DNA of 9,344 nucleotides from Burkholderiales bacterium (GCA_947447845.1 CANFNO010000069.1:1-9344); one strand, 5' to 3'. Shown: positions 1 to 6,008, counted from the first letter of the stretch. Notes: generated by a model from the letters alone, not told the origin. Numbers and translations are program-made.

Positions 1-73
1 GGGTAATGGCGGCATTGACCGAGAGCATCAGGTCCTGCGTGGCGACGTAATTTTGGGTGCCGAGAAATTTCAT
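1..73 (-). CDS. MoxR-like AAA+ ATPase, N-terminal 24 codons only
   Basis: The gene runs off the left edge, leaving 24 codons read leftward from an ATG at 73. The peptide starts MKFLGTQNYVATQDLMLSVN and continues AAIT. This matches the N-terminus I know from MoxR-type AAA+ ATPases of beta-proteobacteria (pattern MKFxGTxxYVAT-DLxxAVNAA, just ahead of the Walker A region). MoxR proteins are chaperone-like ATPases, often paired with von Willebrand-A domain proteins. The Walker A motif itself would lie outside the window, so the call rests on the N-terminal pattern alone. The reading frame has a stop codon 11 codons upstream of the ATG. No Shine-Dalgarno is visible. It lies 41 bases downstream of the DUF1841 stop on the same strand, so the two are probably co-transcribed. 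Confidence 0.72.
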   Translation of the reverse strand, partial: MKFLGTQNYVATQDLMLSVNAAIT

Positions 74-114
74 ATCAATGATGATGGCATAAGGGTAGAT
101 CGGATTTCAAGTTT

Positions 115-549
115 TCAGTCTTTGGTGGCGTGGCGCTGAATGCAGGCAATGTAGCTGTCGCCATCGGGCGGGCGCCCGGCCTGTTGGCTTTCCCACAGCA
201 TCTTCCCGAGGCATTCCATGGCCTCGTGGTGTGCCAGATGCAAGGAGTTGCGCGTGTGGGTCAGCAATTCAACTGCCTGGCGTATGCCGCGGGGTTGGTC
301 AATGCTGCATTGCTCGCTTATCGACAGATGCATGGACAGGTGCAGGAAGGGGTTGGTCTTGCCCTCCGTCACGGTTTGCATGCTGGCCAATGCGGCGTCC
401 AGGTCAGAAAAGTCGGCGTGGTATTCCGGATGCTCGTCCATCCACCGCGCTGCCAGGGTTTCAATGGCTTCCATGGGTTTGCCGTCGCGCGATTTGGCGA
501 AGGCTTCACAGAAAAAGCGTCGAACGTCTTCTTGAGAGGGGCTAAACAT
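115..549 (-). CDS. DUF1841 family protein
   Basis: A 144-residue protein of the DUF1841 family, whose function is not known. Family hallmarks are visible: an N-terminal MFSPSQEDVRRFF block, EHPEYH at residues 39-44, the strongly conserved TNPFLHLSMHLSISEQ segment at 65-80 followed by SIDQPRGI (82-89), and a C-terminal block HEAMECLGKMLWE (108-120) ending in PPDG (127-130). The recurring His and Glu residues (H40, H44, H70, H74, E79, H107, H108) could form a metal site, but that is inference. I chose the ATG at 549 because the family motif starts there; the frame is open to 720, but the extra 57 residues look unlike protein and overlap the glgP start. No Shine-Dalgarno precedes 549. It is cytoplasmic, with no signal peptide or membrane segment, and probably forms a unit with the MoxR-like gene downstream. 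Confidence 0.85.
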   Translation of the reverse strand: MFSPSQEDVRRFFCEAFAKSRDGKPMEAIETLAARWMDEHPEYHADFSDLDAALASMQTVTEGKTNPFLHLSMHLSISEQCSIDQPRGIRQAVELLTHTRNSLHLAHHEAMECLGKMLWESQQAGRPPDGDSYIACIQRHATKD

Positions 550-557
550 GGCGCCAA
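544..557 (-). repeat. 14-base sequence spanning the DUF1841 start codon, copy 1
   Basis: On the minus strand this reads TTGGCGCCATGTTT, with the ATG being the DUF1841 start. The identical 14 bases occur at 4987-5000 around the comF start in the same register. Just upstream on the minus strand is TGCTACGCT, an extended -10-like sequence ending 7 bases before the ATG, which would place transcription start at or next to the start codon. A chance match is possible. Confidence 0.4.
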
Positions 558-600
558 GCGTAGCACGGCGCATGCCTGAGACCGCACACCGTTCATTGCT

Positions 601-614
601 CTGATGTGGATCAG
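601..614. promoter_or_regulatory. Weak FNR-like dyad upstream of glgP
   Basis: CTGAT-GTGG-ATCAG is a perfect 5+5 inverted repeat with 4-base spacing. It has the geometry of an FNR/Anr operator (TTGAT-N4-ATCAA) but the outermost base of each arm differs from consensus. Its centre lies about 60 bases before the transcription start predicted from the glgP promoter candidate, close to the -61.5 position typical of class I FNR activation. Dyads of this size with any sequence are common by chance, so this is tentative. Confidence 0.25.
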
Positions 615-632
615 CAAGCGGGAGTTTTATTG

Positions 633-661
633 TTGCCTTATCCGTACGAAGGCGGTAACCT
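633..661 (+). promoter_or_regulatory. glgP: Candidate sigma-70 promoter of glgP
   Basis: TTGCCT (633-638) and TAACCT (656-661) are spaced by 17 bases. The -35 matches TTGACA at four of six positions and the -10 keeps the key first, second and last bases of TATAAT. The implied start near 668 gives a short leader before the ATG at 692 and argues against the TTG at 662 as the start codon. It is a pattern match only. Confidence 0.35.
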
Positions 662-682
662 TTGGCCGAACAACGCTGTAGT

Positions 683-687
683 GGAGG
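683..687 (+). promoter_or_regulatory. glgP: Ribosome binding site of glgP
   Basis: GGAGG, 4 bases before the ATG at 692. The spacing is slightly short but the site is strong, and it selects ATG 692 over the upstream in-frame TTG at 662, which has no comparable site. Confidence 0.7.
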
Positions 688-691
688 CCGC

Positions 692-3169
692 ATGAAGAAG
701 TCGATCCCGCAACCCCCCATCCCTTCGATGGGCTCAACCGCAACCGATACGGCATCCGTTTATCAGTCACTGGGCCACCGGCTGGTTTATTCAGTGGGCA
801 AAGACAACGCCATGGCCACGACGCGCGACTGGTTCTATGCCACGGCCTACATGACGCGGGACCAATTGATCGAGCGTTGGATGCAGACCATGCGCAGCTA
901 TTACGTCACTGACGCAAAGCGGGTTTATTACCTGTCCATGGAGTTCTTGATGGGGCGCACTCTGATGAACAGTCTGCTCAATCTGGCAATCGACGGACCC
1001 TGCAAGGCCGCCTTGGAGAAGCACGGTGTTGACTTGCATCAGGTGCGCGAAATCGAGTCCGATGCGGCACTGGGCAATGGCGGCTTGGGGCGGCTGGCAG
1101 CGTGTTTTCTGGATTCCATGGCCACCCTGAATATTCCCGGTTATGGCTACGGCATACGTTACGAATACGGCATGTTTTCGCAGCATCTGGATGGCGGACG
1201 CCAGGTGGAGCACCCGGACAACTGGCTGCGCTACGGAAACCCCTGGGAATTCCCCCGTCCTGAAGTGCTGTTCCAGGTGAAGTTTGGCGGGCACGTCGTG
1301 GAGTACAGCGACGAGCATGGGGAGCTTCGCCATCACTGGGTCGATACGGATGACGTCATGGCGATGGCCTATGACTCGCCGATTCCGGGCTATGCCACCA
1401 GCACCGTCAACAATATGCGCCTATGGTCGGCCAAGTCCACGCGGGACTTTGACCTCAAGTACTTCAACGAGGGCAATTACATACGCGCCGTGGAAGATAA
1501 GAACAGTTCGGAGAATCTCTCCAAGGTGCTCTACCCTGACGATTCGACTGCGATGGGGCGTGAGCTACGCCTGAAGCAGCAATACTTCTTTGTCAGCGCC
1601 TCGCTTCACGACATCCTCTATCGCTTCAGCAAATCGCACGATGGCTTTGAGGCGCTGCCCGAGAAGGTGGCGATTCAACTCAACGACACGCACCCCGCGA
1701 TTGCAATAGCCGAAATGATGCGGGTGCTGGTGGATGTCAATCACCTGGGATGGGACAACGCCTGGGACATCACGACCCGTACTTTTTCTTATACCAACCA
1801 TACGCTGATGTCTGAAGCGCTGGAGACTTGGCCGGTGTCCCTGTTCGAGCGCATCTTGCCGCGCCATCTGCAAATCATTTACGAAATCAACGAGCGCTTT
1901 CTCAAGCAAGTGATGCAACGTTTCCCGGGTGAAAACGAGTTGCGCCGACGCATGTCCATCATTGGCGAGGAGGGCGGCAAGCGGGTGCGAATGGCCCACT
2001 TGGCCATCGTGGGTAGCCACACGGTCAACGGCGTGGCAGAAATCCACACCCAGTTGATGAAGCAAACGATCTTTTCGGACTTTGACCGCCTGTACCCCGG
2101 CAAGATCGTCAACATGACCAACGGCATCACGCCGCGGCGTTGGCTTAACCAGGCCAACCCCTTGCTGTCGGAGCTGATTAGCTCGCGCATCGGCACGGGC
2201 TGGATCAAAAACCTGGATGAATTGAAGCGGCTGATTCCGCTCGCCGATGAGCCGGAATTCCGTAGCCAGTTTGCGGCAGTCAAGCTTTCCAACAAGCAGC
2301 GCTTTGCGGCGGAGCTTCTGCGCACTTTGGGTGAGGAAGTGCGGGTGGACTCTTTGTTTGATGTGCAAATAAAGCGCATGCACGAGTACAAGCGCCAGCT
2401 GCTTAACGTGCTGCATGTTGTGACGCTCTACAAGCGCATTTGTGATGCGCCGGATGCGTATGTGGTGCCGCGCACGGTCATCATCAGTGGCAAGGCAGCG
2501 CCCGCTTATTACGTTGCCAAGTTGATCATCAAGCTGATCAATGACGTGGCGGGCATCGTCAACCACGACCCGCGCGTCAAGGGCCGCCTGAAGCTGCTGT
2601 TTGTGCCGAATTACGGCGTGTCGGTGGCCGAGAAGCTGATTCCTGCGGCCGATCTGTCCGAGCAGATATCCACGGCCGGGACCGAGGCGTCTGGCACCGG
2701 CAATATGAAACTTGCGCTCAATGGCGCGCTGACTATTGGCACGATGGATGGCGCCAACATCGAGATCCACAACGAGGTCGGGGCTGACAACATTTTTATC
2801 TTTGGGCTGTCCACCGACGAAGTTGAAAATTTGCGCAACAGTGGCTATCGGCCATTGGACTATTACCATGGCAACGGCGAGCTAAGCCAGGTGATAGACA
2901 TGATTGGAAATGGCTATTTTTCACCCGAAGAGCCCACGCGTTTCAAACCCATCGTAGACAACTTGCTGCACCACGGCGATCACTACCTGTTGTTGGCCGA
3001 CTATGCCTCCTATATCCAGGCTCAGAAAGAGGTGGAAAGGGCTTACCGGGATCAAGAGAATTGGCTGCGCAAAGCGATTCTGAACGTGGCCAATATGGGC
3101 AAATTCTCAAGTGACCGCACCATATTGCAATATGCCCAGCAAATATGGCATACGAAGCCCGTAATATAG
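692..3169 (+). CDS. glgP: Glycogen/starch/alpha-glucan phosphorylase
   Basis: An 825-residue PLP-dependent enzyme (GT35 family) that cleaves alpha-1,4-glucan with inorganic phosphate, releasing glucose-1-phosphate in the cytoplasm. Length fits the family (about 800-840). Visible motifs: the N-terminal active-site block GNGGLGRLAACFLDS near residues 128-142, NDTHPAIAI mid-protein, NGITPRRWL, DVQIKRMHEYKRQLLN, and the PLP signature EASGTGNMKLALNG, in which Lys673 forms the Schiff base with PLP. TMDGANIEI follows directly. The start at 692 is preceded by GGAGG at 683-687, and the protein from here matches family architecture; an in-frame TTG at 662 would add ten residues but lies on the predicted -10. 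No other glg genes are in the window, so it is not in a classical glg operon here. MalP-type maltodextrin phosphorylase is an alternative substrate assignment. The next gene, a ParA-like ATPase, starts 24 bases downstream. Confidence 0.97.
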   Translation: MKKSIPQPPIPSMGSTATDTASVYQSLGHRLVYSVGKDNAMATTRDWFYATAYMTRDQLIERWMQTMRSYYVTDAKRVYYLSMEFLMGRTLMNSLLNLAIDGPCKAALEKHGVDLHQVREIESDAALGNGGLGRLAACFLDSMATLNIPGYGYGIRYEYGMFSQHLDGGRQVEHPDNWLRYGNPWEFPRPEVLFQVKFGGHVVEYSDEHGELRHHWVDTDDVMAMAYDSPIPGYATSTVNNMRLWSAKSTRDFDLKYFNEGNYIRAVEDKNSSENLSKVLYPDDSTAMGRELRLKQQYFFVSASLHDILYRFSKSHDGFEALPEKVAIQLNDTHPAIAIAEMMRVLVDVNHLGWDNAWDITTRTFSYTNHTLMSEALETWPVSLFERILPRHLQIIYEINERFLKQVMQRFPGENELRRRMSIIGEEGGKRVRMAHLAIVGSHTVNGVAEIHTQLMKQTIFSDFDRLYPGKIVNMTNGITPRRWLNQANPLLSELISSRIGTGWIKNLDELKRLIPLADEPEFRSQFAAVKLSNKQRFAAELLRTLGEEVRVDSLFDVQIKRMHEYKRQLLNVLHVVTLYKRICDAPDAYVVPRTVIISGKAAPAYYVAKLIIKLINDVAGIVNHDPRVKGRLKLLFVPNYGVSVAEKLIPAADLSEQISTAGTEASGTGNMKLALNGALTIGTMDGANIEIHNEVGADNIFIFGLSTDEVENLRNSGYRPLDYYHGNGELSQVIDMIGNGYFSPEEPTRFKPIVDNLLHHGDHYLLLADYASYIQAQKEVERAYRDQENWLRKAILNVANMGKFSSDRTILQYAQQIWHTKPVI

Positions 3170-3182
3170 AGGGTCTTTCCTA

Positions 3183-3192
3183 AGGAGCTCCT
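3183..3192 (+). promoter_or_regulatory. Ribosome binding site of parA within a 10-base palindrome
   Basis: AAGGAG (3182-3187) lies 6 bases before the ATG at 3194 and is a strong Shine-Dalgarno. It is embedded in the perfect palindrome AGGAGCTCCT (3183-3192). The palindrome may be accidental. Confidence 0.7.
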
Positions 3193-3193
3193 C

Positions 3194-3814
3194 ATGCCGG
3201 TGGTTGTTGTTGCCAATCCCAAAGGTGGTGTGGGCAAGTCCACCCTGTCAACACAAGTGGCAGGATATTTCGCATCCAAAGGGCACAACGTGATGTTGGG
3301 CGATGCGGACAGACAGCAGTCCAGCAAGCTGTGGTTGGGCCTGCGCCCTGCCGCAGCCAGACCCATCAGAAGCTGGGAGGTGGACGCTGATCAGATCGCG
3401 AAGCCGCCCAAGGGCACCACCCACGTTGTGCTGGACACGCCAGCGGGGCTGCATGGTCGCCGTTTCAAGGACATCATGAAATTGGCGGACAAACTGCTGG
3501 TGCCGCTACAGCCCAGCGTGTTCGACATGTTTGCCACCCGGGCTTTTTTGGACGAATTAGCAGAGAACGCCCATGCCGCCAAGACACAGATTGGTATTGT
3601 GGGCATGCGCGTGGATGCCCGCACGATTGCTGCCGACAAACTCAATGACTTTGTGCAGTCGCTAGGCTTGCCGATGGTGGGTTATGTGCGCGACACGCAA
3701 AACTACATCCACCTCACGGCGCAAGGTCTTACGGTGTTTGATGTGGCGCGTGCGCGGGTGGAGCAGGATCTGGAACTCTGGCAGCCGATCTGCGCGTGGC
3801 TGGATCAGCGCTGA
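3194..3814 (+). CDS. Solo ParA/MinD-type (SIMIBI) ATPase
   Basis: A 206-residue P-loop ATPase of the ParA superfamily. The deviant Walker A motif PKGGVGKST is at residues 9-17, with the signature Lys10 that reaches across the dimer and the P-loop Lys15. D37 and D39 (GDADRQQSS) correspond to the Walker A' switch region, and LDTPAG with Asp81 is Walker B. It has no N-terminal DNA-binding extension, so it is the small ParA class rather than the P1/P7 type. Such proteins dimerise with ATP, bind DNA nonspecifically, and position cargo such as chromosome, plasmid or protein clusters. No parB or centromere-like repeats are visible nearby, so its cargo is unknown. It follows glgP by 24 bases with a strong ribosome binding site and converges on trmL. 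Codon use is like its neighbours, which argues against recent plasmid origin. Confidence 0.9.
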   Translation: MPVVVVANPKGGVGKSTLSTQVAGYFASKGHNVMLGDADRQQSSKLWLGLRPAAARPIRSWEVDADQIAKPPKGTTHVVLDTPAGLHGRRFKDIMKLADKLLVPLQPSVFDMFATRAFLDELAENAHAAKTQIGIVGMRVDARTIAADKLNDFVQSLGLPMVGYVRDTQNYIHLTAQGLTVFDVARARVEQDLELWQPICAWLDQR

Positions 3815-3838
3815 ACTTCGCCTGAAATCAAGCGAAGT
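3815..3838. terminator. Possible hairpin between convergent parA and trmL
   Basis: ACTTCGC (3815-3821) and GCGAAGT (3832-3838) form a perfect 7-base inverted repeat with a 10-base loop. It starts immediately after the parA stop and overlaps the trmL stop codon, where a bidirectional terminator would be expected. No T-run follows on either strand, so it does not meet the intrinsic terminator pattern. Confidence 0.3.
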
Positions 3839-4289
3839 CGTTCTGCCGCCAAGCTTCAAAAACCGTCACAGCTACGGCATTCGACAAATTCAGACTGCGT
3901 TGTCCTTCGCGCATAGGAAGCTTTAAACATTGCTCCGAGCCAAAACTTGCGCGTACCTGGTCAGAGATGCCTTTGGTCTCCGAACCGAAAACCAGCCAGT
4001 CGCCTAGCTTGAACGCTACCGCATACGGGCTACGCGTGCCTCTTGTGGTGAGGGTGAACATGCGCTGCGGCTCGGGCTTTTCAGTGTCAATAAAGGCTTG
4101 CCAATTAGCGTGGCGCTTAAGCGTCGCGTACTCGTGGTAATCCAATCCGGCACGGCGCATGTGCTTGTCCTCCATCGAGAAGCCCAAAGGCTCCACCAGA
4201 TGCAGGTGACATCCGGTGTTCGCGGCTAGGCGAATGACATTGCCGGTGTTGGGGGGGATCTCGGGCTCGACCAAAACGATATGGAACAT
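3828..4289 (-). CDS. trmL: tRNA (cytidine/uridine-34-2'-O)-methyltransferase TrmL
   Basis: A 153-residue SPOUT-class methyltransferase that 2'-O-methylates the wobble nucleotide 34 of tRNA-Leu isoacceptors (CAA and cmnm5UAA anticodons in E. coli), using SAM bound in a trefoil knot. Motifs in order: LVEPEIPPNTGNVIRL (6-21), RRAGLDYHEY (45-54), the knot motif VFGSETKGI (100-108), and SLNLSNAVAV (132-141). Overall similarity to E. coli TrmL (YibK) is obvious, and length is typical. I chose ATG 4289 because the family N-terminus (M-x-x-IVLxEPEIPPNTGN) begins there; the frame stays open to 4346 but that stretch overlaps comF. A weak AGG lies 5 bases upstream. It begins 7 bases after the comF stop, so it is very likely translated from a comF-trmL transcript. 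Confidence 0.95.
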   Translation of the reverse strand: MFHIVLVEPEIPPNTGNVIRLAANTGCHLHLVEPLGFSMEDKHMRRAGLDYHEYATLKRHANWQAFIDTEKPEPQRMFTLTTRGTRSPYAVAFKLGDWLVFGSETKGISDQVRASFGSEQCLKLPMREGQRSLNLSNAVAVTVFEAWRQNDFA

Positions 4290-4296
4290 GGCCTGA

Positions 4297-4992
4297 TTAT
4301 TCCGTACGCGCAAACACCAGGGTCGTGATGTGCGCAGCTCCGGCACGTCGCAAAATGGATGCGGCGGCGTGTAGAGAGGCGCCGGTTGTCATGACATCAT
4401 CAACTAGCACAATCTTCTTGTCGTTCACAAGCGGCATGTGTTTGGGCTCCAATGCGTAGGCTCCTCGCACGGCCAGTAGGCGGTCTTTGCGTGGCAGGCT
4501 GCTTTGCGGCTGCGTTTCCTTCACGCGGAGCAAGATGTCGGCGCGCACCTTATCGGGCTCAAGCGCACGCGCCAGCAGCATCGCCTGGTTGAAGCCGCGT
4601 TCTTGAAGTCGCGTGCGCGACAAGGGCATGGGCAGCAACCAATCGGCATTTTCCAAAGCGGGTTCAACCCACGGCGCACTGCGCATCAACGTGGCAAAAC
4701 TGCGCGCCCAACCCGTGTGCTCCTGGAACTTGAATTGCGTCATCAGGCTAGACCAGGGAAAGTGGTAAGCCACTGCAGCAAGTGCCTGCTCCATTGGAGG
4801 CGGTTTAACAATGCATGCTCCGCATTGACGCATGCCCGCCGGCACAGGCAGGGCACAAGTAGAACAGCGTGGCACGGGTTGACCGAAGCACCGCACGCAT
4901 TCATCGCACACGGGGCGCGAGGGCCAGGCGTGACAGACCGCGCACTGGCTTGGCAGGCGGTCCGATAGCCCCTTGAGCAAGTGGCGAAACAT
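4297..4992 (-). CDS. comF: ComF family phosphoribosyltransferase-like protein
   Basis: A 231-residue ComF (ComFC/GntX) family protein, required for DNA uptake in competent species; in others it has an unclear role in DNA or nucleotide handling. The N-terminus carries two zinc-ribbon cysteine clusters: CxxC pairs at 17/20 and 29/32, then 43/46 and 57/60. A type-I phosphoribosyltransferase fold follows, with LPMPLSRTRLQERGFNQA mid-protein, typical of ComF, and the PRPP-binding motif IVLVDDVMTTGAS at 194-206. The start at 4992 (MFRHLLKG) leaves a natural distance to the first cysteine; an ATG at 5040 would extend into the divergent neighbouring gene and is unlikely. There is no Shine-Dalgarno near 4992. 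Trailing trmL is 7 bases downstream. The divergent methyltransferase begins 36 bases away, so the promoters must overlap. Confidence 0.9.
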   Translation of the reverse strand: MFRHLLKGLSDRLPSQCAVCHAWPSRPVCDECVRCFGQPVPRCSTCALPVPAGMRQCGACIVKPPPMEQALAAVAYHFPWSSLMTQFKFQEHTGWARSFATLMRSAPWVEPALENADWLLPMPLSRTRLQERGFNQAMLLARALEPDKVRADILLRVKETQPQSSLPRKDRLLAVRGAYALEPKHMPLVNDKKIVLVDDVMTTGASLHAAASILRRAGAAHITTLVFARTE

Positions 4993-5000
4993 GGCGCCAA
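4987..5000 (-). repeat. 14-base sequence spanning the comF start codon, copy 2
   Basis: On the minus strand this reads TTGGCGCCATGTTT, identical to 544-557 and likewise with its ATG as start codon. The minus-strand hexamer TATATT (5004 down to 4999) ends 6 bases before the ATG and could act as a -10 for a transcript that starts at or next to the start codon. No convincing -35 is visible. Confidence 0.4.
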
Positions 5001-5006
5001 TATACT
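5001..5006 (+). promoter_or_regulatory. Possible -10 element for the BioC-like gene
   Basis: TATACT fits a -10 hexamer and would start transcription near 5013, leaving a short leader with AAAGG (5021-5025) before the ATG at 5029. No -35 at normal spacing is visible. It overlaps the candidate minus-strand -10 of comF, so the two divergent promoters may compete. Confidence 0.3.
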
Positions 5007-5028
5007 GGGCTCCTGATTTCAAAGGTCT

Positions 5029-5913
5029 ATGAGCACCCAACGTCCCCCCACCATCGATCCACTGGCTAGCGCGCGATGGGCTGCTAAAACTCCGACGCGT
5101 TCACCGTGGTTACATGAGGAAGTGGCACGGCGCATGGAAGAGCGTCTGCAATGGATTGTTCGCGATCCCGCTCGTTGGTTGCATTGGAGTCCCTTGCAAG
5201 GAGGGCGCGAAGTGCACGAACAACTTGTGCAACGGTATCCAAAGGCGCAAGCGTTTGTGCAACAAAGCAGTTCGGCGCAAGTGCAAATGGCGCGAGACCA
5301 GTTTCAACAAGCATGGTGGACACCAGCGCGATGGCTCAAGCCCGATACACAGTTCTCAATGCCGGACGAACCCGTAGATATGTTGTGGGCCAATATGGCC
5401 TTGCACATGGACGCGGATCCGCAAGCGCTGATCAAGCGTTGGCATGAGACGTTGGCGGTGGATGGTTTTCTGATGTTTTCCTGTCTCGGACCGGACACAG
5501 TGAGAGAGTTGCGTCGCGTCTACGCACAGTTGGATTGGCCAGCACCCAGCCACGAATTCACAGACATGCATGACTGGGGCGACATGCTGGTGCAGGCAGG
5601 TTTTGCTGAGCCCGTCATGGACATGGAAACCATTACCCTAACGTACTCGTCTGCTGAAAGCCTGCTGACCGACCTCAGGGAGATGGGGCGCAATCTGCAT
5701 ACCCATCGTTTTCCCGCATTGCGCGGCAGGAACTGGCGTAAGACACTATGCGCATCCGTAGAGCGTGAGTTGTGTGGTCCCGATGGTCGCTTGGAGTTGA
5801 CATTCGAAGTGGTTTACGGGCATGCCTTCAAGCCGACCCCACGCTTTAGCGTGAAGGCCGAGAGTCGGGTACCGTTGATGTATCTCAAGAGTTTGCTGAA
5901 CAAGAAGAATTAA
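5029..5913 (+). CDS. bioC: BioC-like methyltransferase with degenerate SAM motifs
   Basis: A 294-residue protein resembling BioC, the malonyl-ACP O-methyltransferase that starts pimeloyl synthesis in the biotin pathway. The BioC-like parts are in the second half: LWANMALHM, the segment VDGFLMFSCLGPDTVRELR with its hallmark LGPDT, HEFTDMHDWGDMLVQAGF, and VMDMETITLTYSSAESLL, then MGRN and a VYGHAF block. The first half is unusual. Where class I methyltransferases have a glycine loop (D/V-x-GxGxG) after beta-strand 1, this protein has WLHWSPLQGGRE (50-61), and the acidic residue expected at the end of strand 2 is replaced in AFVQQS (75-80). Activity as a SAM-dependent enzyme is therefore uncertain, and it may be a lineage-specific BioC relative or a pseudoenzyme. 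No other bio genes are nearby. ATG 5029 is preceded by AAAGG at short spacing. Confidence 0.62.
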   Translation: MSTQRPPTIDPLASARWAAKTPTRSPWLHEEVARRMEERLQWIVRDPARWLHWSPLQGGREVHEQLVQRYPKAQAFVQQSSSAQVQMARDQFQQAWWTPARWLKPDTQFSMPDEPVDMLWANMALHMDADPQALIKRWHETLAVDGFLMFSCLGPDTVRELRRVYAQLDWPAPSHEFTDMHDWGDMLVQAGFAEPVMDMETITLTYSSAESLLTDLREMGRNLHTHRFPALRGRNWRKTLCASVERELCGPDGRLELTFEVVYGHAFKPTPRFSVKAESRVPLMYLKSLLNKKN

Positions 5914-5924
5914 GAGATCACTCT

Positions 5925-5938
5925 TTGATTGGGATCAA
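5925..5938. promoter_or_regulatory. FNR/Anr operator upstream of the cytochrome cluster
   Basis: TTGAT-TGGG-ATCAA is an exact match to the FNR/Anr consensus TTGAT-N4-ATCAA, and the dyad extends to 8+8 bases (5922-5929 and 5934-5941). FNR-type regulators bind this site when their 4Fe-4S cluster is intact at low oxygen. The centre is about 24.5 bases before the TATACT -10 and about 36 bases before the predicted transcription start. That overlaps the -35 region and is some 5 bases closer than class II activator sites, which favours repression at low oxygen, as FNR does to cyo in E. coli. Activation cannot be excluded if the true -10 lies further downstream. There is no T-run, so it is not a terminator of the gene before it. 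Confidence 0.75.
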
Positions 5939-5955
5939 AGACACATGGTTGCCGC

Positions 5956-5961
5956 TATACT
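5956..5961 (+). promoter_or_regulatory. -10 element of the cytochrome cluster promoter
   Basis: TATACT matches TATAAT at five of six positions. At 16-18 base spacing the -35 position is occupied by the ATCAA half of the FNR operator and has no good TTGACA match. Predicted start is near 5968, giving a leader of about 40 bases. Confidence 0.5.
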
Positions 5962-5978
5962 TGCGAAAATTTTTTTGT

Positions 5979-6003
5979 CCTCACGCATCGTGATTTTTTG
6001 AGG
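5979..6003 (+). promoter_or_regulatory. Leader with two mutually exclusive hairpins before the cytochrome gene
   Basis: TCACG-CAT-CGTGA (5981-5993) forms a small hairpin followed immediately by six T residues (5994-5999), like a minimal intrinsic terminator. An alternative pairing, CCTCA (5979-5983) with TGAGG (5999-6003), would sequester the Shine-Dalgarno TGAGG that lies 5 bases before the ATG at 6009. The two pairings compete for 5981-5983. Stems are only 5 bases, so function is uncertain. Confidence 0.3.
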
Positions 6004-6008
6004 TACCC

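Noticed and set aside
130..579. Plus-strand open frame of 149 codons opposite DUF1841
   Set aside because: It is a shadow of the well-supported DUF1841 gene and has no ribosome binding site or family resemblance.
662..691. Extended glgP start at TTG 662
   Set aside because: The added ten residues are not typical, a GGAGG site favours ATG 692, and the TTG overlaps the predicted -10.
1565..2869. Long open frame of 434 codons on the minus strand
   Set aside because: It is fully antisense to glgP, whose protein is unambiguous. The frame is open because of the codon bias of the sense gene, and the product has no recognisable domain.
5922..5941. The 8+8 dyad as a terminator of the BioC-like gene
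   Set aside because: No T-run directly follows the dyad, and its core exactly matches the FNR operator, which explains it better.
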